The notes below the pieces were generated by a model. That model worked only from the letters and a program-made list of their open reading frames with translations. It was not told the origin of the DNA and searched no databases. Source: Larus michahellis (lineage: Eukaryota; Chordata; Aves; Charadriiformes; Laridae). From it: a stretch of 64,000 nt of DNA. The stretch covers positions 34,894,652 through 34,958,651 of the forward strand of contig NC_133930.1 of NCBI RefSeq assembly GCF_964199755.1, in the 5' to 3' direction. A program made the position numbers and the translations under genes. Within the stretch, counting starts at the first letter, position 1; every line of letters starts with the position of its first letter. Below, piece by piece: positions 12,151 through 25,830 of the stretch.

Positions 12151-13000
12151 AGGCCAAAGCTCTAAGAACTTTTTGAGATACCAAAAAAGATGGGGTTAGG
12201 AAAGCCCAAACTTAGCAGAAGCTGAAATTATCAAGGGAAGTGAATGGCAGCAATAAGGTCTTCTATGGAAAAGGCTAAGGCACTCAGTGACTTCTTTGCC
12301 TCGATTTTTACTGGTTGTGTTTGTCTTCAGGTGTCCCAGGTCCCTTAGTCTACTATCAAGGCCTTGGGGAATGAAGCGTTACCCAGGGTAGAGGAGGACT
12401 GAGTTTAGGAGTACTTAAGCAGGTTGGACACATACAAGTCCATGGGACCAGAGAGAACACATCTCAGGATGTTCTGGGAGCTGGCTGATGTCCACACTCT
12501 GAACCATCTTCAAAGAGTTACGGTGTTTCAGAGAGGCTCCTGATGACTTGAAAAAGGTAAGTGATGCACAGCCGTGTTCAAAAAGGGCAAAAAGGTGGAT
12601 ATAGAGATTGTCAGGTTGGTCAGATTCATCTCAGTCCGTGGTAAGATTATGAAGTGAATCATCCTGGAAGCCATGTCCAGATGACGAAAGGAGAAGAAAG
12701 TGATTGAGAGCATGGATTTAGCGAGGAAAAATCATACCTAACCAACTGGATTGCCTTCTATAACATCCCATATAGACAAGAGAAGAGCAGTGGATACTGT
12801 TCACCTCAGCTTAGTGAGGCCTTCAGAGCAATCTCCTGTAGTATACTTATAGCCAGATTGGTGAGATATAGACAGTATAAATAAGCCATACAGTAGCTGG
12901 AAAACTTTCTGGAACTTCAGGCCCGTAGGGTAGTGGTCAGCAGTATAAAATCTGTTGTTGGGTACTTGTGACATTCTGCAGGAATCAGTCTGGGGCCAGA
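12150..13000 (+). mobile_element. Ancient CR1 LINE fragment (ORF2, upstream of and into RT)
   Basis: Decayed plus-strand CR1 coding sequence is recognisable in pieces. A stretch near 12190-12230 resembles the linker before RT. One near 12420-12450 reads as the L-D-T-Y-K-S-M-G-P block upstream of RT. Another near 12960-13000 ends at the L-G-P block that follows the GVPQGS motif. Frameshifts and stops interrupt it throughout, so it codes for nothing. It is much older than the copy at 3933. Ends are approximate. Confidence 0.7.
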
Positions 13001-13799
13001 AGTGTTTAAAGCAATCTTTTACTTGCAAATTTTTTGATTATGGATCTTTTGATTGTAAATAAAAAGCAAACTTTTCTAACTAAGAAACTGAATCCAAGCA
13101 TATGCTGAAATTTATTACTTTCTTTGCTTCCCTAAAATGTTATTCCTTTGGTTGAATCTGCTTTTTGGGCTAGAATTGTCAACCTGTTGAAAGAAAGCCT
13201 GGTCATAGCATGCTAATGATAGATCTGATAAAGGAGGCATCTTATTACACATGAGAAGAAGTGCCTGCTTCCAACAGATTATCACTTCACCACCCTTTAC
13301 TGCTAGCCCTAAGCTGTTCTGGGAGGTCTCCTGCATTAACTCCAGTGCCTTTTCAGTGGTGGCAGTAGAAATTGCTTTACAGTTTGAAAAGATAGCTCTG
13401 ATTTACCTAATTCTGGTGATAGGTTGCCTAGTGGACACCACAAAAAACCTCCAACAGCAGACATGGCAATGTTTTTACTAGGACTGCCCCCTTCTAATGC
13501 TGTCAGTGAGAACATTTCCCAAAAAAACACAGTGGAAATATCTGGCTTCAGCATGGCTATAGTGTTGGTGCTCCGATACATTAAAAGGCATGTCCTGTTC
13601 GTAGATGAGCTGTGCTCTTTCTCTGCACGAGCAAACATATCTAGGGATAGTTTCCCATTAACTAAAGCAGAGATATAGCACAAAGAAGGAAGCAGTGGCC
13701 AGTCCAGTCTTGTCCATGCAGGAGAAGGCTCAGTGGGGATTTTATCAATATATATATATATCTATACCTGAAAGGAGGGTTTAAAGAATATGCAGCCAT
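13001..13799. other. Spacer between two old CR1 fragments
   Basis: AT-rich DNA with a short (TA)n run at about 13750-13762. Opposed open frames at 13336-13683 (-) and 13424-13678 (+) overlap on the two strands and show no family resemblance. Confidence 0.5.
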
Positions 13800-14082
13800 G
13801 TACTTTCCAGTGGTGCCCAGAGGCAGGACCAGAGGCAATGAGCACAAACTGAAACACAGGAGGTTCCCTCTCAACATCAGGAAACACTTTTTGTTGTGAG
13901 GGTGACCCAGCACTGGGACAGGTTGCCCAGAGAGGTGCTGGAGTCTCCATCCTTGGAGATAATCCAAAAGCTCTCTGGACACAGTCCTGGGCAACCTGCG
14001 ATAGGTGGCCCTGCTTGAGAAGAGAGGTTGGACCAGATGTTTTCCAGAGGTCCCTTCCAACCTCAACCATTCTGTGACTCTG
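13800..14082 (+). mobile_element. CR1 LINE 3' end fragment
   Basis: This is the plus-strand 3' portion of CR1: the ORF2 C-terminus (frame broken), the GTTGGACCAGATG and TCCCTTCCAACCTCAACCATTCT tail region, then two decayed TCTGTGAC-type tail units ending at about 14082. The minus-strand open frame of 170 codons over this segment is antisense to the repeat. Confidence 0.9.
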
Positions 14083-17000
14083 AGCAGCTTTTTCTCATAG
14101 GAAATTGCGGCATCGTCTATTAATCCCATCCTGTTTAATAATATCCCTTTTCGATGGTAGTTAGCAGTGTACATTTAGGTATGAAGAAGCAGACAGTAAC
14201 ACGAGGATCTAAACGTGTAGCTATGCTGAAGTACGCAATCCTCCTACAGCCATGTAACAAAGCAAAGAGTTCCCACAGTTATGGGGAAAGATAGTTTTGT
14301 TCCTTCTTCAACATATGCATAGTACAGGTCAAAATTTAAGTCACATGAATAAAACCCCAAAAGTTCTGGGTATGTAACAATCAGGTATTAGATTGCTATA
14401 AGAGGAAGCGAAAAGGAGTGAGATGCAGTGGGATTTATGAAAAACAGTTCCCAGAGGGCCTTAATTAGACGTGCAAAATAACGCCATTTGATATGGAACA
14501 TGCTTTCTGTCTGTTTTGGAGACAAGCTGATCTGTTCAAGAGAGCTTTCTAGGCTTAATTGGTCACAGCTCCTGGTAAGGACAGAATGTTACAAACATCT
14601 ATAAAACTTTGCAACTTGGAACAGAAACATGTCATCACACATTTTAGAAGCTCCTTGGTTCTTACACAGCAGTTAGCATATGCTGAGTCCGAGAAGAGCA
14701 ATAATCAAAAGGCCAAACATTATTTAGGAAGGGCACATTTTGTCATAGTTGACTTACCAGACTTTGAAAAATGAAAACTTTGTTGCAGATTTTATGAATT
14801 GTAGTGTTGTTGTATGTCATTATTTCATTCTGATTTTCATGACGTCTGGTGTTTTTTCTCTAGAAACTGTTGCAGACTGAGGATTATATAATAATATCAA
14901 CCATATAATTATAATTAATAAATAATATACTAATAAAAGTATGATGATATAGTCTCACTTTTAATTAAGAAAAGAATACCCAAAAAAGTACTTATCTGTT
15001 TGTTGTCCCCTTTTGCACACCCCTCCAAAAATGCGCTCTCTTGGTGTCTTAATGGTTTCATATCAAATCTCATGATTTTTAAACTAGTCTCATGCGTTTG
15101 AAAGAGAAGGCTGAGCAATGTTTCTGCTGTCACGGGAAAGACAGATGTGAGGTATAGCAGGCAGTGAATTAAGCTCTTTAGGGTTGAAAGAGGCATAAAA
15201 TAGTTTCCTTCACCATTCAAAATCTTTGTTTGTTTTCACAGAGAGGGGTGGCTTTCTAATGACTAGCGAAAAACACTAGTCTCAGGAAAGGCCTCTTTGA
15301 AGCCAGTAATCTTCCTCAGTGGTTCAACACTCCTTGTAGATAAAGCTTTGACTCCTTGCCCTTTACGTGGTCCTTTTAGCAAGCAAGACCAATTAGAAAA
15401 TCCACTGTCCTGAAACGAACAGCAAAGCCCCAATTGATGCCAAGTCTTTGTCCACAGGACCTAGGCTGATCCATACTCTTTTCTTCAGATCCAGCAGAGG
15501 GAGCTTGTTTTACCCAGTGAAAATGCTCAGTTAAGTTGCTTAAGAATTTTGGGAAAAAAACCCAACATTGCCTAGCCAGATGTGGTAAGTTAAAATTACA
15601 TGAAACAAGTTATTAATTCTTAACAGATAGATCATTTGGAATCGTTTTCTTGGAGCATAACTAAGTGCAAGCACATTTGTGTAATCTAGTAATACAAAAA
15701 AAAAGCCCCACGCTCTGTGTTTGGTGGTAACAATAATGTCACTTTGCTCCACTTTTAGTCAAAGCGAAGTCTAAAGTCAGGATCAATTCTGTCACTTGAG
15801 TAATTGTAAAAATTTATGTCATGACAGGCATGGTAGTTTCCTCTTTCTGCTTCAACTCATTATTTGTATAGGGCAATAATGTCTCAGAAAAACTATGAAC
15901 CCGTATTGGTTAATACTTATGAAGACTTTAAATACTTCCAACCAATTACCATTGGTGAGACTGCTGTTAGGCATTTGAGTTGGAGCCACATTTGGGACAG
16001 TTATACATACTGGTGTTAAAATTACCCACCTGTTGTGGGTGCAATTCTTTCATGTGCTTTGTCCATGATTTGCAAAGGATTTTTCTGTCAGCCATGATTG
16101 TTGTACTTTGTTGTCTGGATTTTGCAGATATGAAAAATAAGGAGTCATATGTTTTGCTGAGGACTGGGAAAGAACAGAGAACAGAAGTCAGACTTCTGAG
16201 GTCTCAGTGCTTTGCTGTCCTCACAAAATATGGCAGCAACGAATGCACTGTAGGCTGAGGACACCAATAGTGAACTGCAGAATGAGGGGAGATAAGGTCA
16301 TGTTTGATAAACATTTCATGGTACTGGCCATTGCAGAAGAAGAGATTAATTGCCTCAGGGTTACTTTAACCTTTTCAGGTTATATTAATTTCAGACAGCT
16401 CATGTAATACTTTGATAATTACTTGATTGCATAAATATCTGGATACTATAGCTGTAATTGCTATTAATGCATCATAAAAGGAGTTTTTAAATTATGCTTA
16501 GGAATAGATCTAATTTTGAAATGACACAGACATATTATTTATATAATGTAATCAATATCTAGGTATCATAGGCAATGTACTATCTCTTCTGAGAAACAGA
16601 GATTTGCTGACATTAACAAATGAAATCCTCACAGTGTCTTTGAGAGATATTTTACAGGTGGAAAGCCTATATATATATGCAGATTGAATGACATGCCTAC
16701 TGTGGTCAGCTGATGCAAGCCTACGGCCAATTTTCCCAATACCTTTCATATTACGGACAGGTAAGGTATCAGCCATGATGCTCTATCACAACTGAGCTAG
16801 GTTAACACTATTGTTCCCTGTCACCATCCACCAAAATAATAAGCTTTTATATCTCACTCATAATCTGTCCTGCCATGAAAGATGTTTAGGGAACATGTAT
16901 CACCCTGAGGGTGCATCACCCTCATGTACCACCCCTTAGACAGTGGCCACACGGCTGGTTATGCTGGTAGATGTGAACTGGTTGAACGTAGCAGTGACTA

Positions 17001-20000
17001 ACAGGTGAGAGGCGGCAGCAGTAAACCCAGTTCAATTACAAACAGAACTGCGTGAGAAGCCGCAATCCCTCTACAGCCCCAAACCTTATACAAGCTCTCC
17101 CCTCATCGCATGTTTAATATGATTCTGATGTACATCAGAAAGGGAAAGATATTGAGGAACATGGTGAGGAAAGGTTTGGTAAACAGCTTTCCTTCTTAGA
17201 GAGAAAACCTTCTCACTTTTCTTTCAGCCCCAGTATAAATACTTTTTGCTGAGAAAGTACCTATTAAGGGCAGATTCTCAGTGAAACAAATCAGATCTTA
17301 TCATTGAACAATCTGAATCCTTCAAACATTCAAAATGCAGACAAAACAGGTGAAATCACTATTCAATAATAATTCTCTGTTAAATAGTCATTTAATAGCC
17401 ACTGAATAGATTTTAATAGTGTGAGTCAATCTCTGGGATCAGATGGTGTCAATCAATGCCCTTAATTCAGTTCTGAGGTTTAAGTTATGATATCGCCCAG
17501 CTCCTGGACTGGTTTTGAACATGGTAATCACTTAACTTTTTGTTATTTCACCAATATCAACCATCCAATTGTTTAAGCTTTTTCAAAAGCAGGTATTCTT
17601 TAAACAAGTTTATTCACTGTGAGAAAATCTCTTTTAGACCAGTCGAATGCGGAATTATATTTCTCAAGGAAGCCAGAAGTTTGGCATTATTGTGCCTGTT
17701 CCTTATGAACTCCTGCTAGGTAAATCTTAATTACCATGCAATTCTAAGCCAGATAATTTTTTTACTCTGCAATTTTGCAGTGTAACAGAATACGATGAAT
17801 ATGGGAAGATGGGATCTTAACCACTTTTAGCTGCATGTAGTATATTAAATAAGATGATTGTGGAATTTTTTAATGATATATCTGTGGGGTTTAGGTGGGG
17901 GGTTTTGTTTATTTTTTGTTTTGCATTCGGTAGATACAATAAAAAGTGTAATGTCTTTCTAACTTTAGGACTGAAAACACTAGAAAGTTCTGTCACCTCC
18001 AGAGTTTAAAGGGGCTTTACTAACAGCGGCTCTCATTTTGTCATCCCCTAAGCAGCAGTTCCCTAACCTCAAATAACACATTCAAGAGGTAATTAGAACA
18101 ACAAAATCGGACTACAAGTCATCTGAACCCCCTTATTTTAAAGCAAATTAACTGACGTTAGAATAAGTTTTAAAATCTACTGGTTCGTTACCAAGAATAG
18201 CAAATGCATTTGTGTGGGGTTTATAGTGTAGGTTGTTGAGCTGGTGCTTCGGGAGCTCTCAGTGCAGCCAATGGAAGGGTCGCAACTGAATTGACAGAAG
18301 CTATTCTCAGAGATATAGGATGGTACATAAAAAACGGAAACAAAAATCACAGTATCTTCTTACTGCAATCCAAAAAGCCCCACAGAAGCAGGGCAAGCCC
18401 TAGATATGTGCGGTCAGCATCTGCCGGTTGCCAATGGGACAATATTAACAGAGAAACGTATTTGAGCTCTCATGGGCCCACTGGTACACTGCTGTCACCT
18501 CACTGACAGCAATAGCATTTTACCAGCCTACTGCTTAAGTATGTGTTGTCAGCATTATACAGAACGAACTTGTGATATGTTTGTAATATACCATCCACTA
18601 TGTTTGTGAGGGTGTTTTCAGCAATAAATATTTTTAAAATCTGAAGGAAACATTTTTTGATAGTCAAACAACAGAAAGAGTAGTCTTGTATAGTTGATTT
18701 ACACGGACTAGAACAAAGGATGTTCTGAGTAACAGCAGTTCTGGTGGTACCCATGTCACCTTTTTCTGAAAAAAACCACACATGGGTAATAGGAGTAGCA
18801 ATACCCCTAGACAGGCTCGGAGAAGAAACCTGAAAGCACCTTTGCAGAAGATGAAAGACCATTTCAAGTTTTAGCAAAATGATACAAAGATTTGATTAAT
18901 TTGCACAACAGTCCACGTAACTGAACTGTTTCTGGACCCATCTTATCTTTTGTTAGTCTCTTCCTAATTGTGTTGTGACATGATTTTACGCTGGAAATGA
19001 GGGCCTACTGGCAGCAGCTGAAAAGGAATATCTGTGAGTTCCCTCATACAAACATTTGTGTTCTCCTGTGTGTGGCATTAGCAGCACTTTTGTTGCAACA
19101 GCAGACAGAACAGCCTGATAGCTGAAGATAAATGCTGAGCTGTAGCAGCAATATTTGTGAACAGTTACTCCAGCCATAGGTGCTATGAGGTGGTGATGGT
19201 AAGAAAACATGGACATCACACGGCTTTATTGTAAATATCCACCAGGGCGTCAAAGCAGACTCCACAGCAGACAGACGGACCACTTCCGATCCATGCACCT
19301 CCAGTGTTCGCTTGGCGTGGGATAGCAGCAATATATTGGTAGAAGGATTAAGCTATGCTGCTAATGACTATTCATGTATTAGAGGAAGTGGCACCCTAGT
19401 CATTACAACAAAGATTGCAGGAAAGTACCAACATCATTCAAACTGAAGAAGCACAGGATCTTGGGGTGCCCACGATAGAAGGAGGGGGGATTCACGGTTG
19501 CTGGTTGGTGCTAATGGGGACAACGCTGCCCAGACCAAGGTGAAGATAACAAGCTGTTTGGCTACAGAATTGCGACTGAAAGGTCATTTCATTCCTTGTT
19601 ACATAATTCTGTTAAGAGAAATCTTCATGTTGCAGCAATAAGCAATAAGAGAGATCTGTTTATTTCCAACAACAAAACCTGAACCTTATTAAAAAATGTT
19701 CTGGGTGTCATGTGTACCTTGTTTTGTGAAAACTGGGTTTCTGAGAGTCTAATTCATTCTCAATTATTTTTTCTTTTTATCAACAATCTGTTATTTAAAA
19801 AATTTGTTTTGAAATCCTTTTTGTAATTTGAAAAATGCTTAAATACCATCCATGATCAGATACAGCTTGGTTATGTGATTGGAATGACCTGATAAGTATT
19901 TCCTTATTACAGCTGCTCTAAATACTTTCGTCAGTCCTCTACATGCAACTTTAAGCAGCCGTTGCATAAGAGAGATGTGTGAACATTTGCTTTGTGGTTT

Positions 20001-22977
20001 TCTCTCATATATCTATATCCATAGAACAAATCAAGTTAAATGTGGCTCCCAAAAAAGTTTTCCACCTTTGTCTTAGGTAATTTGATGGAAGAGTTTCTTC
20101 TGAAGCCATGCAGGACAGCACAGTCTAGGCAGCCAAGCAATCTACATTTGCTTGGCTTCTCTGCAGTATAACACCTAAAAGTTTGAGAATTTTGCAAGTA
20201 GAACTTCACTGATCATTTAAATAGATGGCCTTGACTGTAGCTATCCATGCATCTGCATCAAATCTAAGTAGAAAAAGTGGGATTTCAAGCCATAATCTTC
20301 CGAACAACTGTCTGTTCTGGTCTGACATACCCACTATGGAGGGATATATCACCTCTAAACTACCTTGGAGCTAACTTTCAAAAATAAAAAGTAAAACAAA
20401 TACTGGTCATGAATGAAGACAAGTTATGGCACATATGTGCCAGGAAGACTGAAACACATCTGGATGGGATACGTGTTAGCTTTCACTCACTGTCACTTGT
20501 TCCCCTCTGGTTTCTTCTCAGCACTATGCAAAGCAAGTTTCTGCCCCAGAAGAATTCCAGCTGAAGAGGATCATAGGATGCTTTATGGATTTCCTCAGGC
20601 TCACATATGTGTGATTTGCCACCCAGATTTATTTAAAGGCAGGTTTACTATCCAGTGTATTGTTTAGACACTATGAAAATTCATGTCTAAGTAAAAAACA
20701 TTCTCTAGCTCTTACAATAAATCAGTACTAACATAAGATGAGAAATTTAAAAAGTGATTTTAAATAGTGAGATGTCCATCATCAACCTCAGGTTTTGATA
20801 AAGGATTTTTTTAAAAAAAACTCTATTGAAAAAACACTAATACATTTCAAACCCAAATATTTTTACTGTCTAATATTACCTTGCATACATATCCTAAGCA
20901 TTCAGCAGACTGCATTGAAGTCTCATATAATCTGTCCACACATAATAACTCAGACAACTAATAAAATAAGTATAATAAGAGGCTCAATTTCTATGCTTTA
21001 TGCAGCTGCAGAGATAATACTGTGTTGCAAGTGTTTAGTTCAGCCACAAGGACTTTTCAGGCTCATTTAATGGTACTGTGTCACTGGGGTGATTGCAATG
21101 GAACTTAGTTTATTAAAGAGTTTGCTTTAAAATGCACACACCTTAGGGAGGTTTACTTCTTTTTTTCAGAAAAGTGCCAAGGGCTTGGCAGCTGACTTAG
21201 GACTTCTGCATCCTTAACACAGCCCAGGAAAAAGCCCCTTCCTCTGGGGCCGTTTTGCTAGATGTTATGTCATGATCCAAGAGGGAAATAACACATCATA
21301 TGTATCCACGGGTTCCTTTACGTTGAGATAAATACACAGGAACAGAAATTCAACCCAGTGAAAATTTAAGTCATGACTCACGAGGGAAGAAAAGCAGTAA
21401 CATAAGGTGAAGACAGATGACAGGGTGCAGGGCTTTACTGAAGGCAATAGCATAGTCTGAACTGTAGCACTAATGTTCCCTGCAATACCAAAAATTGTAC
21501 TACAAATGGCCTTTGAGATGTCTTGGGGCAGAGGTGTGCTCTCCCACTGTGAGTTAGGATGCTTACACACCTGGGAGGTCTTGCCATCCCCAAATAGCCA
21601 ACATCTTGAACACAAAAAAGATGGCGTGCCTTTAGTTCAAATCCACTTCCCTCTGGGTTTTGTTTTATTCTGGAACCCTCTTTTCCTTGATGTTACTGTT
21701 GTCTACTGTAATGTAATGTAAGGCAACCTTACCATCTGTGAGCATAGCTAAGTTTCTTCTGCTTCTGCTACCAAGTTAGGCCCAACCATTACTTCTTGGG
21801 TCATTTTTAAACGGAGGAAACTGGAAACACAGTATGCCAGGATTATTTGAAGGAGACTTACTTCTATTCAGTACCACTAGGCCAAGATTCCCAACTTCCA
21901 AATTAATCAAGCTCTTAGCTAAATTTTAGCAACCACAGTCAATTAAAGAAACATAACTAACATGCTATCAAATCAAAGAATCTCCAGAGGCTCGTGTTTT
22001 GTATTCCGACATGCTGACACAGCCTAATGCGACAGGTTTTTCCCTTGGTGCCAACACCAACTAACCAGGTTTAACAGTTACGAGTGCACAAACGGAATCA
22101 AAGGTAGAGGCATACTTACTAATGTTGCAAACATGCGTTTGAGTTTAAAATGTTTTAAAAATCACTGTTTTCCTTGAATGACACACGGTATCATGCAATC
22201 ATGACAGTTTTGCATTGGGTTCTCTGAGAGTAATTTTGTTTGGTTTCAACAAAAGAGAAATATGGAGGATGGAAGCAACAGAGAAATAGATTACTGGGCT
22301 GCTAGTAGGCGTCAAATATGAAGCGGGTAGGCATTTAATCAACACGAGACCATGCGTGAGTATTACAGATGTAAAAGTCATTTAGCACCTAGAATCTTGC
22401 AAATCAATGCAAAAAGAGCTATACATACGCGTTTAGGTGCAGAAATGTGGCCTTGTGCACAATTAAAATCATTTAAAACTTTGGATCAAATCCAAGGCAC
22501 TGCAAATACTGGGACAAGATAAACTCCTAGAAATGGAATTAATTTGGAGCACAATTGTGGATATTCCTGTTATTATGCCAGCACATACAACCAACCACAT
22601 TGGGTGGAGCTATTGAAAAAAAGGAAAGAAAAAAGAGCACACTCTGAATAGACTGGCAAACTGACATCTTTTTATTTATTTGTGGTTAGTAGAAGAAAAA
22701 TTAGCCAGCTCCTTTTTTCATAATCGCAGGGAGTTTGGCTGAAACAATGTAATCTATATTAATGCACCTTGGCAAAAAGAGAAGCTAGAAAATTCCAGGC
22801 AGTCTTGCTGATCTATACATTTAACCATTCATACCCATGACTTGGCACCTCTAACTCCAAGCAAAAATATAACACATGAATGCACTGGGCATGATCCATG
22901 TTTATCAAGTCTGAAAACACAGGAGAAGACAACTAAAGTTGTCCTAAATGGTTTTGGACCAACTAAGTTACACTGCC
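14083..22977. other. Long gene-free AT-rich stretch
   Basis: No gene, tRNA or clear transposon was recognised. Short AT-rich patches occur, for example 14880-14950, 16500-16560 and 20800-20830. Isolated donor-like words such as CAGGTGAGA at about 17003 occur without any supporting exon. Open frames are short and opposed on both strands. Confidence 0.6.
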
Positions 22978-23552
22978 ACGCCCCCCTCTACTCTGCTCTC
23001 ATGAGACCCCACCTGAAGTACCACATTCAGCTCTGAAAATTACCAACTTAAGGAGGGCATGGACATGTTGGAGCAGGTCCAGAGGAGAGCCACGAAGATG
23101 ATCCGAGGGCTGCAGCACCTCTCCTGTGAAGACAGGCTGAGAGAGTTGGGGTTCTTCAGCGTGGAGAAGAAAGGCTCCGGGGAGACCTTATAGTGGCCTT
23201 CCAGTACTTAAAGGGGGCCTATAGGACAGATGGGGAGGGACTCTTTATCAGGGAGTGTAGTGATAGGATGAGGGGTAATGGTTTTAAACCAAAAGAGGGA
23301 AATTAAACTGAAAGAGATTTAGATTAGATATTGGGAAGAAATTCTTTACCGTGAGGGTGGTGAGACAGTGGAACCGGTCGCCCAGGGAGGCTGTGGATGC
23401 CCCATCCCTGGAAGTGTTCAAGACCAGTCTAGATGGGGCTTTGAGCAGCCTGGTCTAGTGGGAGGTGTCCCTGCCTACGGCAGGGGGGTTGGAACTAGGT
23501 AATCTTTAAGGTGCCTTCCAACTTTAAACATTCTGTGGTTCTGCGATTCTAA
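22978..23552 (+). mobile_element. CR1 LINE 3' fragment (tail at right)
   Basis: This plus-strand CR1 begins in the ORF2 C-terminal region at the L-Y-S-A-L-M-R-P-H-L-K-Y block (about 22986-23020). It continues through the frame-broken C-terminus to a decayed ATTCTGTGGTTCTGCGATTCT tail at 23529-23551. The 3' region carries the GGTCTAGTGGGAGGTGTCCCTGCC block, shared in reverse complement with the copy at 61312-61638. Those two therefore appear to be the same subfamily. Stops interrupt the frame. Confidence 0.92.
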
Positions 23553-23797
23553 GATGCTCATCTTGTAGCTATTGCTTAACTTCTCCGTCTCACACAGGCT
23601 TTGCAGATGTTGTCAGGGAAGGATGTCACGCTTTCAGTATCCCACCTCTTGGCACTCATGGGCTTCCTCTGCCTGTGACCAGTTAAGCACTGTACAAACT
23701 AATGTTAAAAAAAATAAATTTACAAGCACTGACATTTTATTTTGGTTCACAAGTCCAGGTTGGTGTGCTTTTTGTTTGGTTTTTTTTTTATTTCCTG
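23553..23797. other. Spacer between two convergent CR1 copies
   Basis: About 245 bases of ordinary sequence with an A-rich patch near 23706-23720 and a T-run near 23780-23790. It separates the 3' ends of the plus-strand and minus-strand CR1 copies. Confidence 0.6.
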
Positions 23798-24618
23798 AGA
23801 GTCAGAATCACTGAGGCTCGCCCTCTGGAATTCTCTAGCAGGGTCAGCCACACCTGGTTGCCCAGGACCATGTCCAGTTGGTATGAATGCCTCCACAACC
23901 TCTCCAGGCAACCTGGTCCTGTGTTTGACCACCCCCACAGTAATAAGTTTTTCTTAGATTTAAAAGGAATTTCCTTTATTTCAATTTGTCCACATTGCCT
24001 GTCCTGTCACCGCAGACAACAGAAAAGAGTCTGGCTCCACCTTCTTTACCCTCCCATCATATTTATGGACATCCACCATACCCTCCATGTTTATGGACAT
24101 TGACCAGATCACCCCTAATCCTGCTCTTCTTGAGCTTAAAAAGTCCCAGCTCACCATCTCCATGCTCCAAGCTCTTCATCATCATAGTGGCCCTTCTGTG
24201 GACTTTCTCCATTATGTCCATGTCTCTTTTGTATTGGGGAGCCCAGCACTGGACACAACACCCAGATGGGTCTCATCAGTGCTGAGTACAGAGAAAGGAT
24301 CACCTCCCTTGACCTGCTGGCAATGCTCTGCCTGATGCAGCCAAGGAGGTTGTTGTCCTTTGCCATAAGGGCAGATTGCTGCCTCATGGTCAACTTGGTG
24401 TCCACCACAACTCCCAGGGCCTTACTGGACTAGCTGCTTTCCCTTTGGTCAGCCCCCAGCATGTGCTGGTGGATGGGGTTGTTCCTCCCCAGGTGCAGGG
24501 TTTGGCACTTCCCCTTGCTGAGCTCTATGGAGCTGCTGTCAGCCCATTTCTCCAGCCTGATAAGGTCCCTCTGAATGGCAGCACAACCATCTGGTGTACT
24601 CACCAATTCCTTCCACTT
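23798..24618 (-). mobile_element. CR1 LINE 3' fragment, older subfamily
   Basis: In reverse complement this shows ORF2 from the stretch just after FADD, through the A-K-D-N-N-L-L-G-C-I and L-Y-S-A-L-M-R-P blocks near 24270-24370, to a 3' region near 23798-23940. The conserved block about lost clustered charges before the tail is visible, but the 8-bp tail repeats are missing. The frame is broken by many stops. The 3' region differs from that of the copies at 22978 and 61312, so it is a separate, older subfamily. Confidence 0.88.
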
Positions 24619-25289
24619 TTTTAACTAATTAACAAAATTGTGAAGATACTTGCTACTATCAGTCTTTTCTTGTTACAACTGTCAGACACAGAATTAAAAA
24701 CTGAGACTAAATGGCGAATATGAGATCTTTATTAAAGACAACCATTAAAATAACTCTACTATGAACACTTATGTTTTGAAACATTAACTCTCAAGCCTCA
24801 ACAGAAATCTTTCTTTGATGAATCAGTGCTGTCAACATTTGATATTTTACTAGAAATCTTGTTTTTCTGTCATGTCTGTTCAAAACCTGTCACAATGTGC
24901 CAGCTTGCCAGTGGCTGGTACTATGTGCTGTGGCTACGGCAACCTTGGTTAAAAATCTGACTTACAGAAGGAGGGGAACATGTGTTTTTATGCTTCCTTT
25001 TCAACAGCTTTTAAAATAATTATGTAACTTTGAATGTCCTTTCACCAGATTTTCCTCCATCACTAGGCACAGCATTGAAAACAGAAAGAAGATTCACAGA
25101 CCAAAATTGTTGTATGTTTGAAGATAGATGTTGGCCAAACAGAAGGCAATGAAAGATTTCCACACCAGACTGCAATTTCCAAAAGGAGCAGGAATATTTT
25201 CCTGCCACCATAACATTTGTGCCTGTCTTCTGCACTCACTTCTCTGTTGGCAGTGCCACTTTGGGTTGCGGGGTGCCTGGGTGTGACAC
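24619..25289. other. Intergenic or intronic DNA before the LTR
   Basis: AT-rich DNA with no recognised gene. Open frames on the minus strand at 25020-25235 and 25063-25311 overlap and resemble no family known to me. Confidence 0.55.
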
Positions 25290-25830
25290 TGTTATGGTTT
25301 GAAGAACCCACAGCAATTTATTGTCATTTAGACAATTATTCCTTCACCCGATGATGCCTCCCCACCCAGGAAGAGGAATCGGGAAAAAACAAGGAAACCC
25401 AAGGGTTGAAATAGAAACAGATTTAATAGAATAAGACTAAATAATTAACATTAGTAATACTGAAGAATCGATATTGATCCCGATACCAAAATAAAATATA
25501 CAAGGATTAAAGTCAGACAATTCCATCAGCAGGAAGCTGTGCACTCACAGTGGTGGACAGCAAATGTGGGACACTGCGAGCACTAAGGCTTCGGGAGGAA
25601 GGGAAGGGGTCTGGCCCCACGGAAAGGAGTTCTCAGGATTGCAGCTATCAAGGAAGAGAGAAACTCCTCAGCAAACTTTCTAATTTATATTGAATGGGGT
25701 GTTCATGGTATGAAATAATCCCGTTGGCTAGCCTGGGTCAAGTGCCCAGGTCTTGTTCCTCCTCATCCCTGCACCTGGCATGGCTCGAAAACACCGAGAC
25801 CTTGAAACCCGCATACCATAGCGGGCTGCA
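25290..25830 (-). mobile_element. Probable solo LTR of an avian endogenous retrovirus
   Basis: The left boundary TGTTATGGTTTGA resembles the inverted end of a common avian ERV LTR group. Inside it are blocks I recognise from that group: AAGGGTTGAAATA, then a TTTAATAGAATAAGA segment near 25430, and GTTCATGGTATGAAATAATCCCGTTGGC near 25702-25730. On the minus strand a TATA-like CAATATAAATT lies upstream of that last block in the expected relative order, so the LTR probably reads leftward. The other end is not clear; similarity fades after about 25830. No gag, pol or env frame flanks it, so it appears to be a solo LTR. Family assignment rests on recalled consensus features, not a search. Confidence 0.6.

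Noticed and set aside
13662-14174. A 170-codon minus-strand frame
   Set aside because: Most of it is antisense to a CR1 3' fragment, and it has no known domain.
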